From: Arthrobacter sp. HY1533
GTDB lineage: Bacteria; Actinomycetota; Actinomycetes; Actinomycetales; Micrococcaceae
Reading direction: 5' to 3'
DNA length: 38,072 nucleotides
NCBI RefSeq assembly: GCF_027568515.1
Contig: NZ_JANKZF010000031.1
Span: forward strand, 1-38,072
Each line of letters starts with the position of its first letter. Position 1 is the first letter of the stretch. Of the stretch, positions 15,062 to 22,596 are shown in pieces. Under the pieces are notes generated by a model. It worked only from the letters and a program-made list of their open reading frames with translations, did not search any database and had not been told where the DNA came from. Position numbers and translations under genes: made by a program.

Positions 15062-16987
15062 CTACTGCACGCCGCGCAGGTCCAGGGCCAGCTCGGAGGC
15101 GCCGTCGGCGCTTAGGATAACCGGGATGCCCCAGTCCTGCTGGTACAGGTGGCAGGCTGCGTGGTCGGGGATCTCACCGTTGGCGTCTTCGGGCCCGTCG
15201 CAGGCCGCGGCGCGGGCCGTGAAGTGCAGGACACCCTCGGGGACATCGGCCGACAGCACCAGCGTCCGCTGCAGGCCCACGGAGGTGCCCTCGCCGCTGA
15301 TCAGCAGCTCCGGCGGGGTGGAGGAGACCTTCAGCTGCGTGGGATCGCCCCAGCGGTCATCAAGCTTCTGTCCCGTGGGCGCGGCGAAGTTGATGGTCAG
15401 GGCCAGCTCACCGGGCGCCACCGGCGTCTTGGGGCGCTGCGTCTGGGCAGCACCCTCATCGACCTGCAGTGCGTTCTTGGGCAGCGGCAGGCGGATCAGC
15501 TGGTGCTTGTTGGCCTCGACCACAATGAGCAGCGGAACCTCGCCGGACTCATCCAGCAGCACGTCGCTGGGCTCGGCCAGGCCGCGTGCCAGCGTGCTGA
15601 CGGTCTTCGTGGCAGGGTCGTAGCGGCGCACGGCGCCATTGTAGGTATCGGCAATGGCCACGGAGCCGTCGGGCAGCACGGCAACGCCCAGCGGGTGCTG
15701 CAGGCGGGCCTGGGCGGCGTCGCCGTCGCGGAAGCCAAAGTCGAACAGGCCCTCCCCGATGGCGGTTTCCACCGTGGCGACGCCATCAGCAAACGTCAGC
15801 ACGCGCAGCGCGGACGTCTCGGAATCGGCAACCCAGAGGTTGCCCTTGGCGTCCTCGGTGATGCCGGAGGGCTGGGCGAACCAGGCCTGCCCGGCCGGTC
15901 CGTCCAGCAGGCCCTCGAGTCCGTTGCCGGCCACCACTGTGGTGGCGCCGGTGGCGGGGTCGAAGCCGAAGATCTGGTGTGTGCCGGCCATGGCAATGAC
16001 CACGGCCCCCAGTGCCGAGGAGTAGGCAACATCCCACGGGGAGGACAGCGACACGTCCAGGGGCGTGTTGCCCAGTTCGGTCTCGGAGGCCGAGGAGCCA
16101 TCCTCGTTCACGCGTGCCGGGCCGGCCTCCAGCAGGCGCTGGATGCCGTTGCCGGCCACAGTGCGCACCTGGCCGGTGGCCAGGGTTACGCCGCGCAGGC
16201 GGTGGTTGACGGAGTCGGCCACGACGACGTCGTACCCCACTTCCGCTGCCAGCTCGGCCGGGAGCAGGGCCAGGCCCTGGGGTTCGTTGAACTGGGCGTC
16301 GGCGGCGGATCCGTCCAGGAAGCCCTTGGTGCCGGAGCCGATGGTGCGCACCACTGTTGCCAGGTCGGAGCCCATTTCCACGAGGCGGTGGTGGCCTGTG
16401 TCGGAGACCAGGAAGGTGCCGCCGGCCAGGGGCAGGACCTTGCCGGGGAATCGCAGGTCGCGGACAACCGGCTCAGGGGCCACATAGGGGCCGTCTCCGC
16501 GGTGCAGGGTGCCCTTGGCCTCGTGTTCGGCAACGATTTCCGGGATCAGGGATTCCAGCCCGGCGGCGTGGCCCTCGCCTGAGAGGTGCGCCACGATGTA
16601 GCCCTCGGGGTCCACCACAACCAGGGTGGGCCAGGCGCGGGCCGAGTAGGCCTGCCAGGTGAGAAGTTCGGGGTCATCCAGCACGGGGTGTGTGATGTCG
16701 TAGCGCTCCACGGCCGCGGCCAGGGCCACGGGGTCCGCCTCGTGCTCAAACTTGGGCGAGTGCACGCCCACCGTGACCAGCACGTCCTTGTACTGCGCCT
16801 CGAGGGGGCGCAGCTCGTCCAGCACGTGCAGGCAGTTGATGCAGCAGAACGTCCAGAAATCCAGGATGACGATCTTGCCACGCAGCTTTTCCAAGTCCAG
16901 CTGCGCGCCGCCGGTGTTCAGCCAGCCGCGGCCTTCGAGTTCCGATGCGCGGACGCGGACGGGGCTGGTCTTCGTTGAGGAATCCAC
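15062..16987 (-). CDS. Thioredoxin-fold and NHL-repeat protein (NHLRC2-like)
   Basis: 641 residues. A thioredoxin-like domain (about 20-160) carries FWTFCCINC with a CINC active site (C49, C52) plus an extra C48; VHSPKFEHE and WPTLVVVDPEGY follow as in TlpA/NHLRC2-type folds. NHL beta-propeller repeats run from about 170 to 510, with repeated LPDGSVAIADTYNGAVRR-like blades. The C-terminal 110 residues form a beta-rich domain with a Cys pair (AACDGP, HAACHLYQQ). No signal peptide or membrane segment is seen, so it should be cytoplasmic. The function of the family is not settled. Its GTG start overlaps the TAG stop of the CopD-CtaG gene by one base, so the two are translationally coupled. Confidence 0.9.
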   Translation of the reverse strand: MDSSTKTSPVRVRASELEGRGWLNTGGAQLDLEKLRGKIVILDFWTFCCINCLHVLDELRPLEAQYKDVLVTVGVHSPKFEHEADPVALAAAVERYDITHPVLDDPELLTWQAYSARAWPTLVVVDPEGYIVAHLSGEGHAAGLESLIPEIVAEHEAKGTLHRGDGPYVAPEPVVRDLRFPGKVLPLAGGTFLVSDTGHHRLVEMGSDLATVVRTIGSGTKGFLDGSAADAQFNEPQGLALLPAELAAEVGYDVVVADSVNHRLRGVTLATGQVRTVAGNGIQRLLEAGPARVNEDGSSASETELGNTPLDVSLSSPWDVAYSSALGAVVIAMAGTHQIFGFDPATGATTVVAGNGLEGLLDGPAGQAWFAQPSGITEDAKGNLWVADSETSALRVLTFADGVATVETAIGEGLFDFGFRDGDAAQARLQHPLGVAVLPDGSVAIADTYNGAVRRYDPATKTVSTLARGLAEPSDVLLDESGEVPLLIVVEANKHQLIRLPLPKNALQVDEGAAQTQRPKTPVAPGELALTINFAAPTGQKLDDRWGDPTQLKVSSTPPELLISGEGTSVGLQRTLVLSADVPEGVLHFTARAAACDGPEDANGEIPDHAACHLYQQDWGIPVILSADGASELALDLRGVQ

Positions 16988-19242
16988 TAGTGCGTTTCTC
17001 CTTGCGTGCCGGCCGGGGTGCCCGGCGCATTGTTGTCAGTGCTGGTGGTGGACGTTGTGGTGCCGGAGGTGCGGGTGCCCGGTCCGCGCGGGCCGGAGGC
17101 CATGGCGGAGTCACGGGCGGCCAGCTGGGCAAACATGTCATTGTAAGCGTCCAGCTCGGCGTCCTTATTCCTGTCCGCGGCCCTGTCCTTGCGCTTGGTT
17201 TCACGGGCGTCCGAGCGCGACCACATGAAGGCCACGCCCATGGCGATGAACAGGGTGGGGATTTCGCCCACGCCCCAGGCGATGCCGCCGGCGGTCTGCT
17301 GGTCCACCAGGGCGCCGTCGCCCCAGGGCCGGCCCATGTTGCCGAAGTACTCGCCGTTGAGCAGGCCCGTGGCCATCATGAGCGAGACGCCGAAGAAGGC
17401 GTGGAAGGCCATGGTGGCGAGCAGGAGCAGCAGCCGCAGCGGGTAGGGGGCGCGGGTGGGGAGGGGGTCGGCGCCGATCATGCTCTGGACAAAGATGTAG
17501 CCCGTAAGCGTGAAGTGGATAATCATCAGCTCATGGCCCACGTGGTAGGTCATGGCCATCTTGAACGCCGGCGAGTAGTAGAACAGGATCAGGCTGCCGG
17601 AGAAGTTGGCGGCGGCAAACAGCGGATGCGTGACCACCTTGGAATACTTCGAGTGCACCAGCACCAGGATCCATTCGCGGATGCCGCGGGAGCCGTCGCG
17701 GCGCGGGGTCAGTGCCTGCAGGGCCAGCGAGATGGGCGAGCCCAGGGCCAGGAAGAGCGGGGCGATGGCCATGAGGGCCATGTGCTCCACCATGTGGGCG
17801 CTGAACGTCACGGCACCGTAAACGGCGGGGCCGCCGGAGGTGATGTAGACAAGGGCCGCCAGGCCCACGAACCAGGAGACGCTGCGCAGCACGGACCACT
17901 TGTCGCCGCGCCTGCGCAGCTTCACAATGCCGCTGAGGTAGGCGGCGCCGGCCAGAACGGCGAAAGCGACCCACAGCCAGTCCATGCGCCACTCGGTGAA
18001 CCACCGGGAGAATTCCAGTTCCGGCGGCAGCGGGTAGCCCGTGAGAATCTGGGCCGGGGTGAGGGCCTCCTGCGCGATCTCGCGCGACTGCGGAGGCGCG
18101 GAGCGGCTCAGGCCCACGGCGATGCCGCTGACCACGCCCATGATGAGCAGTTCACCAAAGATCAGCTGCCACAGCAGTCGGCGGGTGTTGGCGGTGCCGT
18201 TGTTCTTGGCGCCGCCCTCCAGGCGCGGAATGATCCAGGAACGGTGCATGTAGCCAATGACGCCCAGGACCACTGTGGCGGCAATCTTGGCCAGCAGCAG
18301 CTGCCCGTAGGTGGAGTAGAAGAGGTCGTGCCAGTTGGTGATGCGGATGGCGCCGTTGATGGTGCCCGACCCGGCAACGCCGGCAAAGGCAAAGATGGCC
18401 AGGGCCGAGAAGCGCTTGAGGGTCTGGGCCGTGATCTTGCCCAGGACGCCGGACACCACCACCAGGACGATGATGCCGCCCACCCACAGCGAGGCGCCTG
18501 TGACGTGGAGGAACAGCGAGTTGACGGCACCCTTGTGGTCGGCGCTGGAGGCGGAGTGGCCAATGAGCGCCTGCGGGATGAACGATCCCAGGGCCAGCAC
18601 GAGCGGCACGGCCAGGGCGCTGATGTTGCGCAGCCCGATGACCAGGGTGGTGACAACGGCGGCCACGATGGTGATGATGAGCCAGGCCTGGCCCACTGGC
18701 AGTTCGGTCATGAAGAACACCAGCTGGCTGGTGTATTCGGAGGTGCCTGCCAGCGGAAGGCCGGAAATGCTGGAGTACGTCAGCACCAGGACAGCAATGG
18801 CGGACACTGTCCACACGCCGCCGGCCACCATGGCGAGCGTCATGGCCCGGGTGAATGCGGGGTGTTCGGGCACGGGGGCGCGCTTGGCGCCGTCGTGCTT
18901 CTGGTTGCCCGAACGCGGGCGGTGCGCCTTGAGGTCCTTGGGCAGGATCACCACGGCAAATACGAGCGCACCAATGACGGCCGAGAGTGCCAGGTTGTGG
19001 ATGGTGGTGGCCAGCGGCAGCCCCCAGCGGGTGAAGGCGCCGGGATCGGCCAGCTGGGCAACCCCCGCGGCACCTGTCCACAGCAGCGAAACCACGACGG
19101 CGGCCATCGCGGCGGCCAGCCCAAGCCACCACCAGCGGCTGGAAATGCCATCGGCAAAGGTCCCCCCGCGGGATGGTGCGGGGGTGCGGACGGGGGTGGC
19201 GGGGGAAGAATCTACGGGTGGCACCCCTCCATTGTCCGCCAC
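16987..19242 (-). CDS. CopD-CtaG fusion: copper transport / cytochrome oxidase assembly
   Basis: 751 residues, GTG start, with about 14-16 hydrophobic segments. The first half is a CopD-type copper-transport domain (LWVGGIIVLVVVSGVLGKITAQ and following). The second half, from about residue 370, is a caa3-type CtaG domain (WLWVAFAVLAGAAYLSG, AHMVEHMALMAIAPLFLALG), whose His/Met residues are likely copper ligands. The C-terminal tail, about 60 residues, is charged and Thr-rich. Fusions of this kind are known in actinobacteria and are thought to import copper and help deliver it to cytochrome c oxidase. The start is not firmly fixed, since no ribosome site precedes GTG 19242. It is the first gene of a coupled pair with the thioredoxin-NHL gene. 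Confidence 0.9.
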   Translation of the reverse strand: MADNGGVPPVDSSPATPVRTPAPSRGGTFADGISSRWWWLGLAAAMAAVVVSLLWTGAAGVAQLADPGAFTRWGLPLATTIHNLALSAVIGALVFAVVILPKDLKAHRPRSGNQKHDGAKRAPVPEHPAFTRAMTLAMVAGGVWTVSAIAVLVLTYSSISGLPLAGTSEYTSQLVFFMTELPVGQAWLIITIVAAVVTTLVIGLRNISALAVPLVLALGSFIPQALIGHSASSADHKGAVNSLFLHVTGASLWVGGIIVLVVVSGVLGKITAQTLKRFSALAIFAFAGVAGSGTINGAIRITNWHDLFYSTYGQLLLAKIAATVVLGVIGYMHRSWIIPRLEGGAKNNGTANTRRLLWQLIFGELLIMGVVSGIAVGLSRSAPPQSREIAQEALTPAQILTGYPLPPELEFSRWFTEWRMDWLWVAFAVLAGAAYLSGIVKLRRRGDKWSVLRSVSWFVGLAALVYITSGGPAVYGAVTFSAHMVEHMALMAIAPLFLALGSPISLALQALTPRRDGSRGIREWILVLVHSKYSKVVTHPLFAAANFSGSLILFYYSPAFKMAMTYHVGHELMIIHFTLTGYIFVQSMIGADPLPTRAPYPLRLLLLLATMAFHAFFGVSLMMATGLLNGEYFGNMGRPWGDGALVDQQTAGGIAWGVGEIPTLFIAMGVAFMWSRSDARETKRKDRAADRNKDAELDAYNDMFAQLAARDSAMASGPRGPGTRTSGTTTSTTSTDNNAPGTPAGTQGETH

Positions 19243-19298
19243 CTTGTGAACTTCGGGCGAATCAGCCAGCTCACAGGAACCGGCCGCTGCCTTAAATG

Positions 19299-19333
19299 CA
19301 CGAAGGCGGCCACCGCGAGGTGCCGCCTTCGTG
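19299..19333 (-). terminator. Terminator of the HU gene
   Basis: CACGAAGGCGGC (19299-19310) pairs perfectly with GCCGCCTTCGTG (19322-19333). On the minus strand it follows the HU stop by about 18 bp and is followed by a short T-rich stretch (CATTTAAG). Confidence 0.7.
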
Positions 19334-19351
19334 TGATGCCCTGAGAAGAAA

Positions 19352-19633
19352 CTAGTTCTTGACAGCAGCCTTCAGCTTGGAGCCGGCGGACAGCTTGACG
19401 CTGTGGCCTGCTGCGATCTGGATGGTCTCGCCGGTCTGGGGGTTGCGGCCGGTGCGTGCTGCACGGTCGGTGCGCTCGATGGAGAGCCAGCCCGGGATGG
19501 TGATCTTTTCGCCGGCTGCAACGGAGCTCTCGAAGACGGAGAAGAGTGCATCCAAAACGCTGTTCACTGCGGTCTGGCTGGTCTCAGCCTTTGCTGCAAC
19601 TTCAGCAACCAGTTCGCTACGGTTCTTTGCCAT
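19352..19633 (-). CDS. HU-family DNA-binding protein
   Basis: 93 residues from ATG 19633, chosen because GGAGGAC sits just upstream; longer readings lack support. The HU/IHF fold is clear: MAKNRSELVAEVAAKAE, then LDALFSVFESSVAAGEKITIPGWLS, and the DNA-binding arm RTDRAARTGRNPQTGETIQI. It is a short HU without the Lys/Ala-rich tail of mycobacterial HupB. It bends and compacts DNA as a dimer. A TTGACA -35-like box (19679-19684, minus strand) lies upstream, and AT-rich repeats precede it. Confidence 0.95.
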   Translation of the reverse strand: MAKNRSELVAEVAAKAETSQTAVNSVLDALFSVFESSVAAGEKITIPGWLSIERTDRAARTGRNPQTGETIQIAAGHSVKLSAGSKLKAAVKN

Positions 19634-19730
19634 GTTTGTCCTCCTGGACGTCAGTAATTCCAATTCCACGCGGTTGCGTGTCAACCACTGCTAGCGAACA
19701 TACCAGTTCTTCCGCGTGATTCCGGTAAAT

Positions 19731-19750
19731 TTCGGTGTTTTTCGGTGTTT
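19731..19750. repeat. 10-bp tandem repeat upstream of the HU promoter
   Basis: TTCGGTGTTT occurs twice back to back (19731-19740 and 19741-19750). On the minus strand this is an A-rich array (ACACCGAAAA). It lies about 100 bp upstream of the HU start and is flanked by small palindromes such as GGGGCAAATTCCCC. It may be a regulatory site; no function is proven. Confidence 0.5.
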
Positions 19751-19828
19751 TTTGGGGCAAATTCCCCGGATTCTAGGCATATTTCGCTCACAGCCGACAC
19801 CGGGAAGGCCCTTTCGGCCCGGAATTCC

Positions 19829-19845
19829 GCCGAATTTGGCGGGTT
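19829..19845 (-). terminator. Possible terminator after the GH18 gene
   Basis: A CCGCC/GGCGG stem with an AT-rich loop lies about 30 bp past the GH18 stop on the minus strand, next to other short dyads. It lacks a T tract, so it is weak. Confidence 0.3.
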
Positions 19846-19875
19846 CCAACTGGCCAGGCGCCTCAGGCCGCAGGT

Positions 19876-20895
19876 CTAGTTGCCGTTCTTGTGGGCGTCT
19901 TTGTCCTGGGTCTTGATAACTTCCTTGGTCCACTTGAACTTGGTGGGCGAGATGGTGTTCTCGTTCCAGGCCTTGCCGTCGCGGTCAATCGCATACACGA
20001 ACGATCCGCCCTTCTGGCCGCCCTCGGGCTGCCACAGGGCGTAGTCGTTTGCGCGGCTGGTGGAGAAGGACTCCTTGCTGAAGGGGCCGGCCGCATCGTT
20101 CCAGTTGGTGCGGTCCTGCTCCTCCGGGAAGGAGAAGCCGATCAGGAACTGGCAGGAGTTGATCTTGTCGGAGAAGGTGTTCCAGGTGTTTTGCATCCCC
20201 GCGATGTTGCGGCCGTAGGCCTGCAGCAGCACGTAGGAGATGTTGTGTGAGACGGCCGTGAACAGGGGCGTGGAGCCGGTCTGGTTGGTGTCAAAGATGA
20301 ACAACTTGTCCGTGCCGGACCTCGGTCCGATCAGCTTTCCGAGGGCGTTGAAGATGCCAATGGCCCGGGTGAGGCCGTCGCCCTTCGGGTATGACTCGAC
20401 GTCCACGTCAATCCCGTCAAGGCCATAGGGAGTCACGTAGGTGTCCATGACCCACTGGGCATACTGGGCGTACGCCTCGTCATTGAGCGCAACGTCTGCC
20501 TTGGCAAACTGGTCAATCCACAGTGTGTAGACCACGCGGGTCCCCTGCTTGTGCAGCTTCGGGACGTAGCTCTCGCGCAGCGTGTCCCAATAGGCCGTGT
20601 CCTGCGTGGCGCCGGCGTCAAACACCATGGCCACGTCCACGCCCTTGGGAATCTGGTCCATCGACATCACGTTCTTGTCGGGCAGATTGGAGTTGGCGCT
20701 TTCCGGCACGGTGACATCCCGCCACGTGCGGTAGTAGGCCATCATGAGCGGCTCGCCCTGGCAGTTGGCCACGCTGCCCACAGGGGCGGCCGGCGCTTTT
20801 TCTGCGGCGGATGCTGGTGTCATCAGGCCAACGCCGGCAAGTGCCGAGATGGCGAGGATGGCGGCTGAGCTGATCAGGCGGTGTTTGTTGAACAT
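19876..20895 (-). CDS. Secreted GH18 endo-beta-N-acetylglucosaminidase-like enzyme
   Basis: 339 residues, ATG with AGGGAAG upstream. A Sec signal peptide is obvious: MFNKHR, a hydrophobic core, then cleavage near TPASA-AE (residue 30/31). The glycoside hydrolase 18 catalytic motif DGIDVDVE is at 160-167, with E167 as proton donor and D163/D165 supporting substrate-assisted catalysis. MMAYYRTWRDV and VYTLWIDQF resemble endoglycosidases of the EndoS/EndoF type, which cut the chitobiose core of N-glycans, more than chitinases. No chitin-binding domain is present. The natural substrate is uncertain (glycoprotein glycans or short GlcNAc polymers). The leader contains nested inverted repeats. Confidence 0.85.
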   Translation of the reverse strand: MFNKHRLISSAAILAISALAGVGLMTPASAAEKAPAAPVGSVANCQGEPLMMAYYRTWRDVTVPESANSNLPDKNVMSMDQIPKGVDVAMVFDAGATQDTAYWDTLRESYVPKLHKQGTRVVYTLWIDQFAKADVALNDEAYAQYAQWVMDTYVTPYGLDGIDVDVESYPKGDGLTRAIGIFNALGKLIGPRSGTDKLFIFDTNQTGSTPLFTAVSHNISYVLLQAYGRNIAGMQNTWNTFSDKINSCQFLIGFSFPEEQDRTNWNDAAGPFSKESFSTSRANDYALWQPEGGQKGGSFVYAIDRDGKAWNENTISPTKFKWTKEVIKTQDKDAHKNGN

Positions 20896-20910
20896 GACTT
20901 CCCTGTCGTG

Positions 20911-20973
20911 TCGTGGAACCGTGGTCTATCGCGGTGAACTAAAGCGATATAGCGACTCTAGGAGATTCCACGA
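20911..20973 (-). promoter_or_regulatory. Nested inverted repeats in the GH18 upstream region
   Basis: Outer arms TCGTGGAA (20911-20918) and TTCCACGA (20966-20973) enclose inner arms TATCGC (20927-20932) and GCGATA (20944-20949). They begin 16 bp before the GH18 start codon. They may be repressor sites or an mRNA leader fold next to the ribosome site. Confidence 0.5.
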
Positions 20974-21085
20974 TCCGTGCCAATGGTCGCTTTGGACAGT
21001 TCATGCTGACCAAAGGGTGCAATGCGCCTGGTGGCCTGGCGACTCGTCGGGAAGAATACTGAAGCGTTTCAGGAAAAGGGCAGCA

Positions 21086-21119
21086 AAAAGGGCGGTGACC
21101 GTAAGGTCACCGCCCTTTT
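21086..21119 (-). terminator. Terminator of the rpmB-rpmG-rpsN operon
   Basis: A perfect 15-bp stem (21086-21100 with 21105-21119) closes on a GTAA loop, ending in TTTT on either strand. It lies just after the rpsN stop and could work in both directions. Confidence 0.9.
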
Positions 21120-21129
21120 CAGCGGGTTA

Positions 21130-21435
21130 TTACCAGCTGGACTTCTTGATGCCGGGCAGTTCGCCAGCGTGCGCCATCTTGCGGAAGCGAACACGGGAGA
21201 TGCCGAACTTCTGGAGCGTTCCACGCGGACGGCCGTCAATGGCGTCGCGGTTACGAACACGTACCGGCGATGCGTTGCGGGGCAGCTTCTGCAGGCCCAG
21301 GCGGGCCGCTTCGCGCTCTTCGTCGGTGGAGGCCGGGTTGACGAGGGCCTTCTTCAGGGCGAGACGCTTCTCGGCGTAACGCTCGACGATGACCTTGCGC
21401 TGCTCGTTCTTAGCGATCATGGACTTCTTAGCCAT
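21130..21435 (-). CDS. rpsN: 30S ribosomal protein S14, zinc-independent form
   Basis: 101 residues. The long S14 form lacks the CxxC-CxxC zinc knuckle of short S14; no cysteine is present. Typical segments are [33 protein letters not shown] and [26 protein letters not shown] near the end of the L33 gene acts as its ribosome site. It is the last gene of rpmB-rpmG-rpsN, a set that in actinobacteria replaces zinc-containing paralogues when zinc is scarce. Confidence 0.96.
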   Translation of the reverse strand: MAKKSMIAKNEQRKVIVERYAEKRLALKKALVNPASTDEEREAARLGLQKLPRNASPVRVRNRDAIDGRPRGTLQKFGISRVRFRKMAHAGELPGIKKSSW

Positions 21436-21439
21436 AGTC

Positions 21440-21607
21440 TTAGCGCTCCTCTCGGAATTCGACGTGCTGACGGATCTTGGGATCGTACTTCTTCAGGACC
21501 AGACGGTCCGGAGTGTTACGACGGTTCTTGCGGGTCACGTAAGTGAACCCGGTACCCGCCGTGCTCTTCAGCTTGATGATCGGACGTACGTCCTTGTCTT
21601 TTGCCAT
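21440..21607 (-). CDS. rpmG: 50S ribosomal protein L33, zinc-independent form
   Basis: 55 residues: it begins [20 protein letters not shown] and continues through [15 protein letters not shown] to the end EFREER. It has no cysteines, so it is the zinc-free (C-) type. Its ATG overlaps the rpmB stop by one base (TAATG), showing translational coupling. Only 4 bp separate it from rpsN. Confidence 0.96.
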   Translation of the reverse strand: MAKDKDVRPIIKLKSTAGTGFTYVTRKNRRNTPDRLVLKKYDPKIRQHVEFREER

Positions 21608-21843
21608 TAGAGCTTCACCCCACGTGCCAGAATCTGCGTGACGACGGCGTCAATACCGCGCACGTCGATGACCTTGATACCCTTTGCAGAAACCTGCAGG
21701 GTTACGTTGCGGCGCAGGGACGGAACCCAGTAGCGCTTCTTCTGAATGTTCGGATCGAACCGACGCTTGTTGCGGCGGTGCGAGTGCGAAATGCTATGTC
21801 CAAAGCCCGGCTCGGCTCCGGTCACCTGGCAGTGTGCTGCCAT
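21607..21843 (-). CDS. rpmB: 50S ribosomal protein L28, zinc-independent form
   Basis: 78 residues from ATG 21843, chosen for the AGGAG site just upstream. [20 protein letters not shown] and [19 protein letters not shown] are the L28 hallmark; only one cysteine (C5) remains, so the zinc-binding CxxC pairs are absent. It is the first gene of the alternative ribosomal operon. A Zur-type half-site lies about 95 bp upstream. Confidence 0.96.
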   Translation of the reverse strand: MAAHCQVTGAEPGFGHSISHSHRRNKRRFDPNIQKKRYWVPSLRRNVTLQVSAKGIKVIDVRGIDAVVTQILARGVKL

Positions 21844-21935
21844 GATCACTCCTAATAAATATATGGATACGGTCCACTGGTGCAGACCGTGCACATAGGT
21901 GGCGTCCGTCCTTGGACAGCATGATTCCCAAACAA

Positions 21936-21953
21936 CATTTTCATGAAGTGAAA
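21936..21953 (-). promoter_or_regulatory. Candidate Zur half-site upstream of rpmB
   Basis: CATTTTCAT (21936-21944; ATGAAAATG on the minus strand) matches one arm of actinobacterial Zur boxes as I recall them, but the partner arm is poor. An overlapping dyad TTTCA, 5 bp, TGAAA (21939-21953) is an alternative. The link to zinc control comes mainly from the operon content. Confidence 0.4.
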
Positions 21954-22141
21954 GAAAAAGTGCTCTCCGGCGAATACCCGAATGCACGCAACTTGAGCCC
22001 CTAACTACCGGCCCGCGGGAGGATAATCACCGCAAACCGGAGCAATTGCACACGCTCCGCGCCACCTAGCGCCTACCCAGTCTAGTTGCAAGCCGCCCAA
22101 TTGACCAATTGGCCTACCACACCGGCCCTTAAACCGGCCAA

Positions 22142-22168
22142 CCGGCACGGAATTGATTTCCGTGCCGG
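22142..22168. terminator. Strong hairpin in the large intergenic region
   Basis: CCGGCACGGAA (22142-22152) pairs with TTCCGTGCCGG (22158-22168). It sits about 25 bp past the end of the doubtful 68-codon frame on the minus strand. No T tract follows on either strand. Confidence 0.4.
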
Positions 22169-22514
22169 CCGCTGTCGGCCCCAATGGCATGGCGCTAGTT
22201 GCGCGCCCCCGGCCAGAGCGGCCAGATTCCCCTGCGGTTGCAACCAGCCACGGCCCTGAGGCTGCGCGCCTGCTCCGTCCCGGCATCCCCCAATGGTGCC
22301 GGGTCGTTGGCAAGGTGCGCTTGCCCTGGGTCCTCCGCAGCAAGCTGCACCCCCGGCGCGCCCTGCCGCACCTGTCCCCCTGAGACCTTCATGTCCGCCA
22401 TTCCCCTCTTTCTGTATCAATGCCTGCGCTTGAGACTCTACGGATGGACAGGGCTGCGGACATCGGTAGTTGCTACGTATCTTTTGCCGCACGGCCGGTT
22501 CCAGGGGAAAGAGA

Positions 22515-22551
22515 AACCTCCCGCCGCGGCGCAGGGCCACGGCGGGAGGTT
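22515..22551 (-). terminator. Terminator of the SGNH hydrolase gene
   Basis: AACCTCCCGCCG (22515-22526) pairs perfectly with CGGCGGGAGGTT (22540-22551). On the minus strand it lies about 45 bp past the gene and is followed by TCTCTTTCC. Confidence 0.7.
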
Positions 22552-22596
22552 GGCGACGTGCGGGAGGCGGGCTCCTGCGTCGTGCTTGTTTGTGGT

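Larger units (their letters stand above)
21844..22596. other. 753-bp intergenic region without a convincing gene
   Basis: The right half on the minus strand contains a possible 68-codon frame (22195-22401) beginning MADMKVSGGQVRQG, with AGAGGGG upstream of its second ATG (22392). Its codon choice (GGG, GGA, AGG, CTT) is unlike the neighbours, and no domain is recognised. Strong hairpins lie at 22142-22168 and 22515-22551, and smaller dyads cluster at 22110-22140. The rpmB promoter must lie at the left end. A small RNA or small protein is possible, but nothing can be named. Confidence 0.4.

Noticed and set aside
15149-16582. A 477-codon plus-strand frame over the thioredoxin-NHL gene
   Set aside because: It is antisense to conserved repeats and a CINC thioredoxin motif, with no recognisable domain of its own.
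16945-19344. A 799-codon open frame antisense to the CopD-CtaG gene
   Set aside because: It is a by-product of GC-rich codon use on the opposite strand: the translation is low-complexity Gly/His/Gln-rich, without domains, while the minus-strand frame encodes clear membrane domains.
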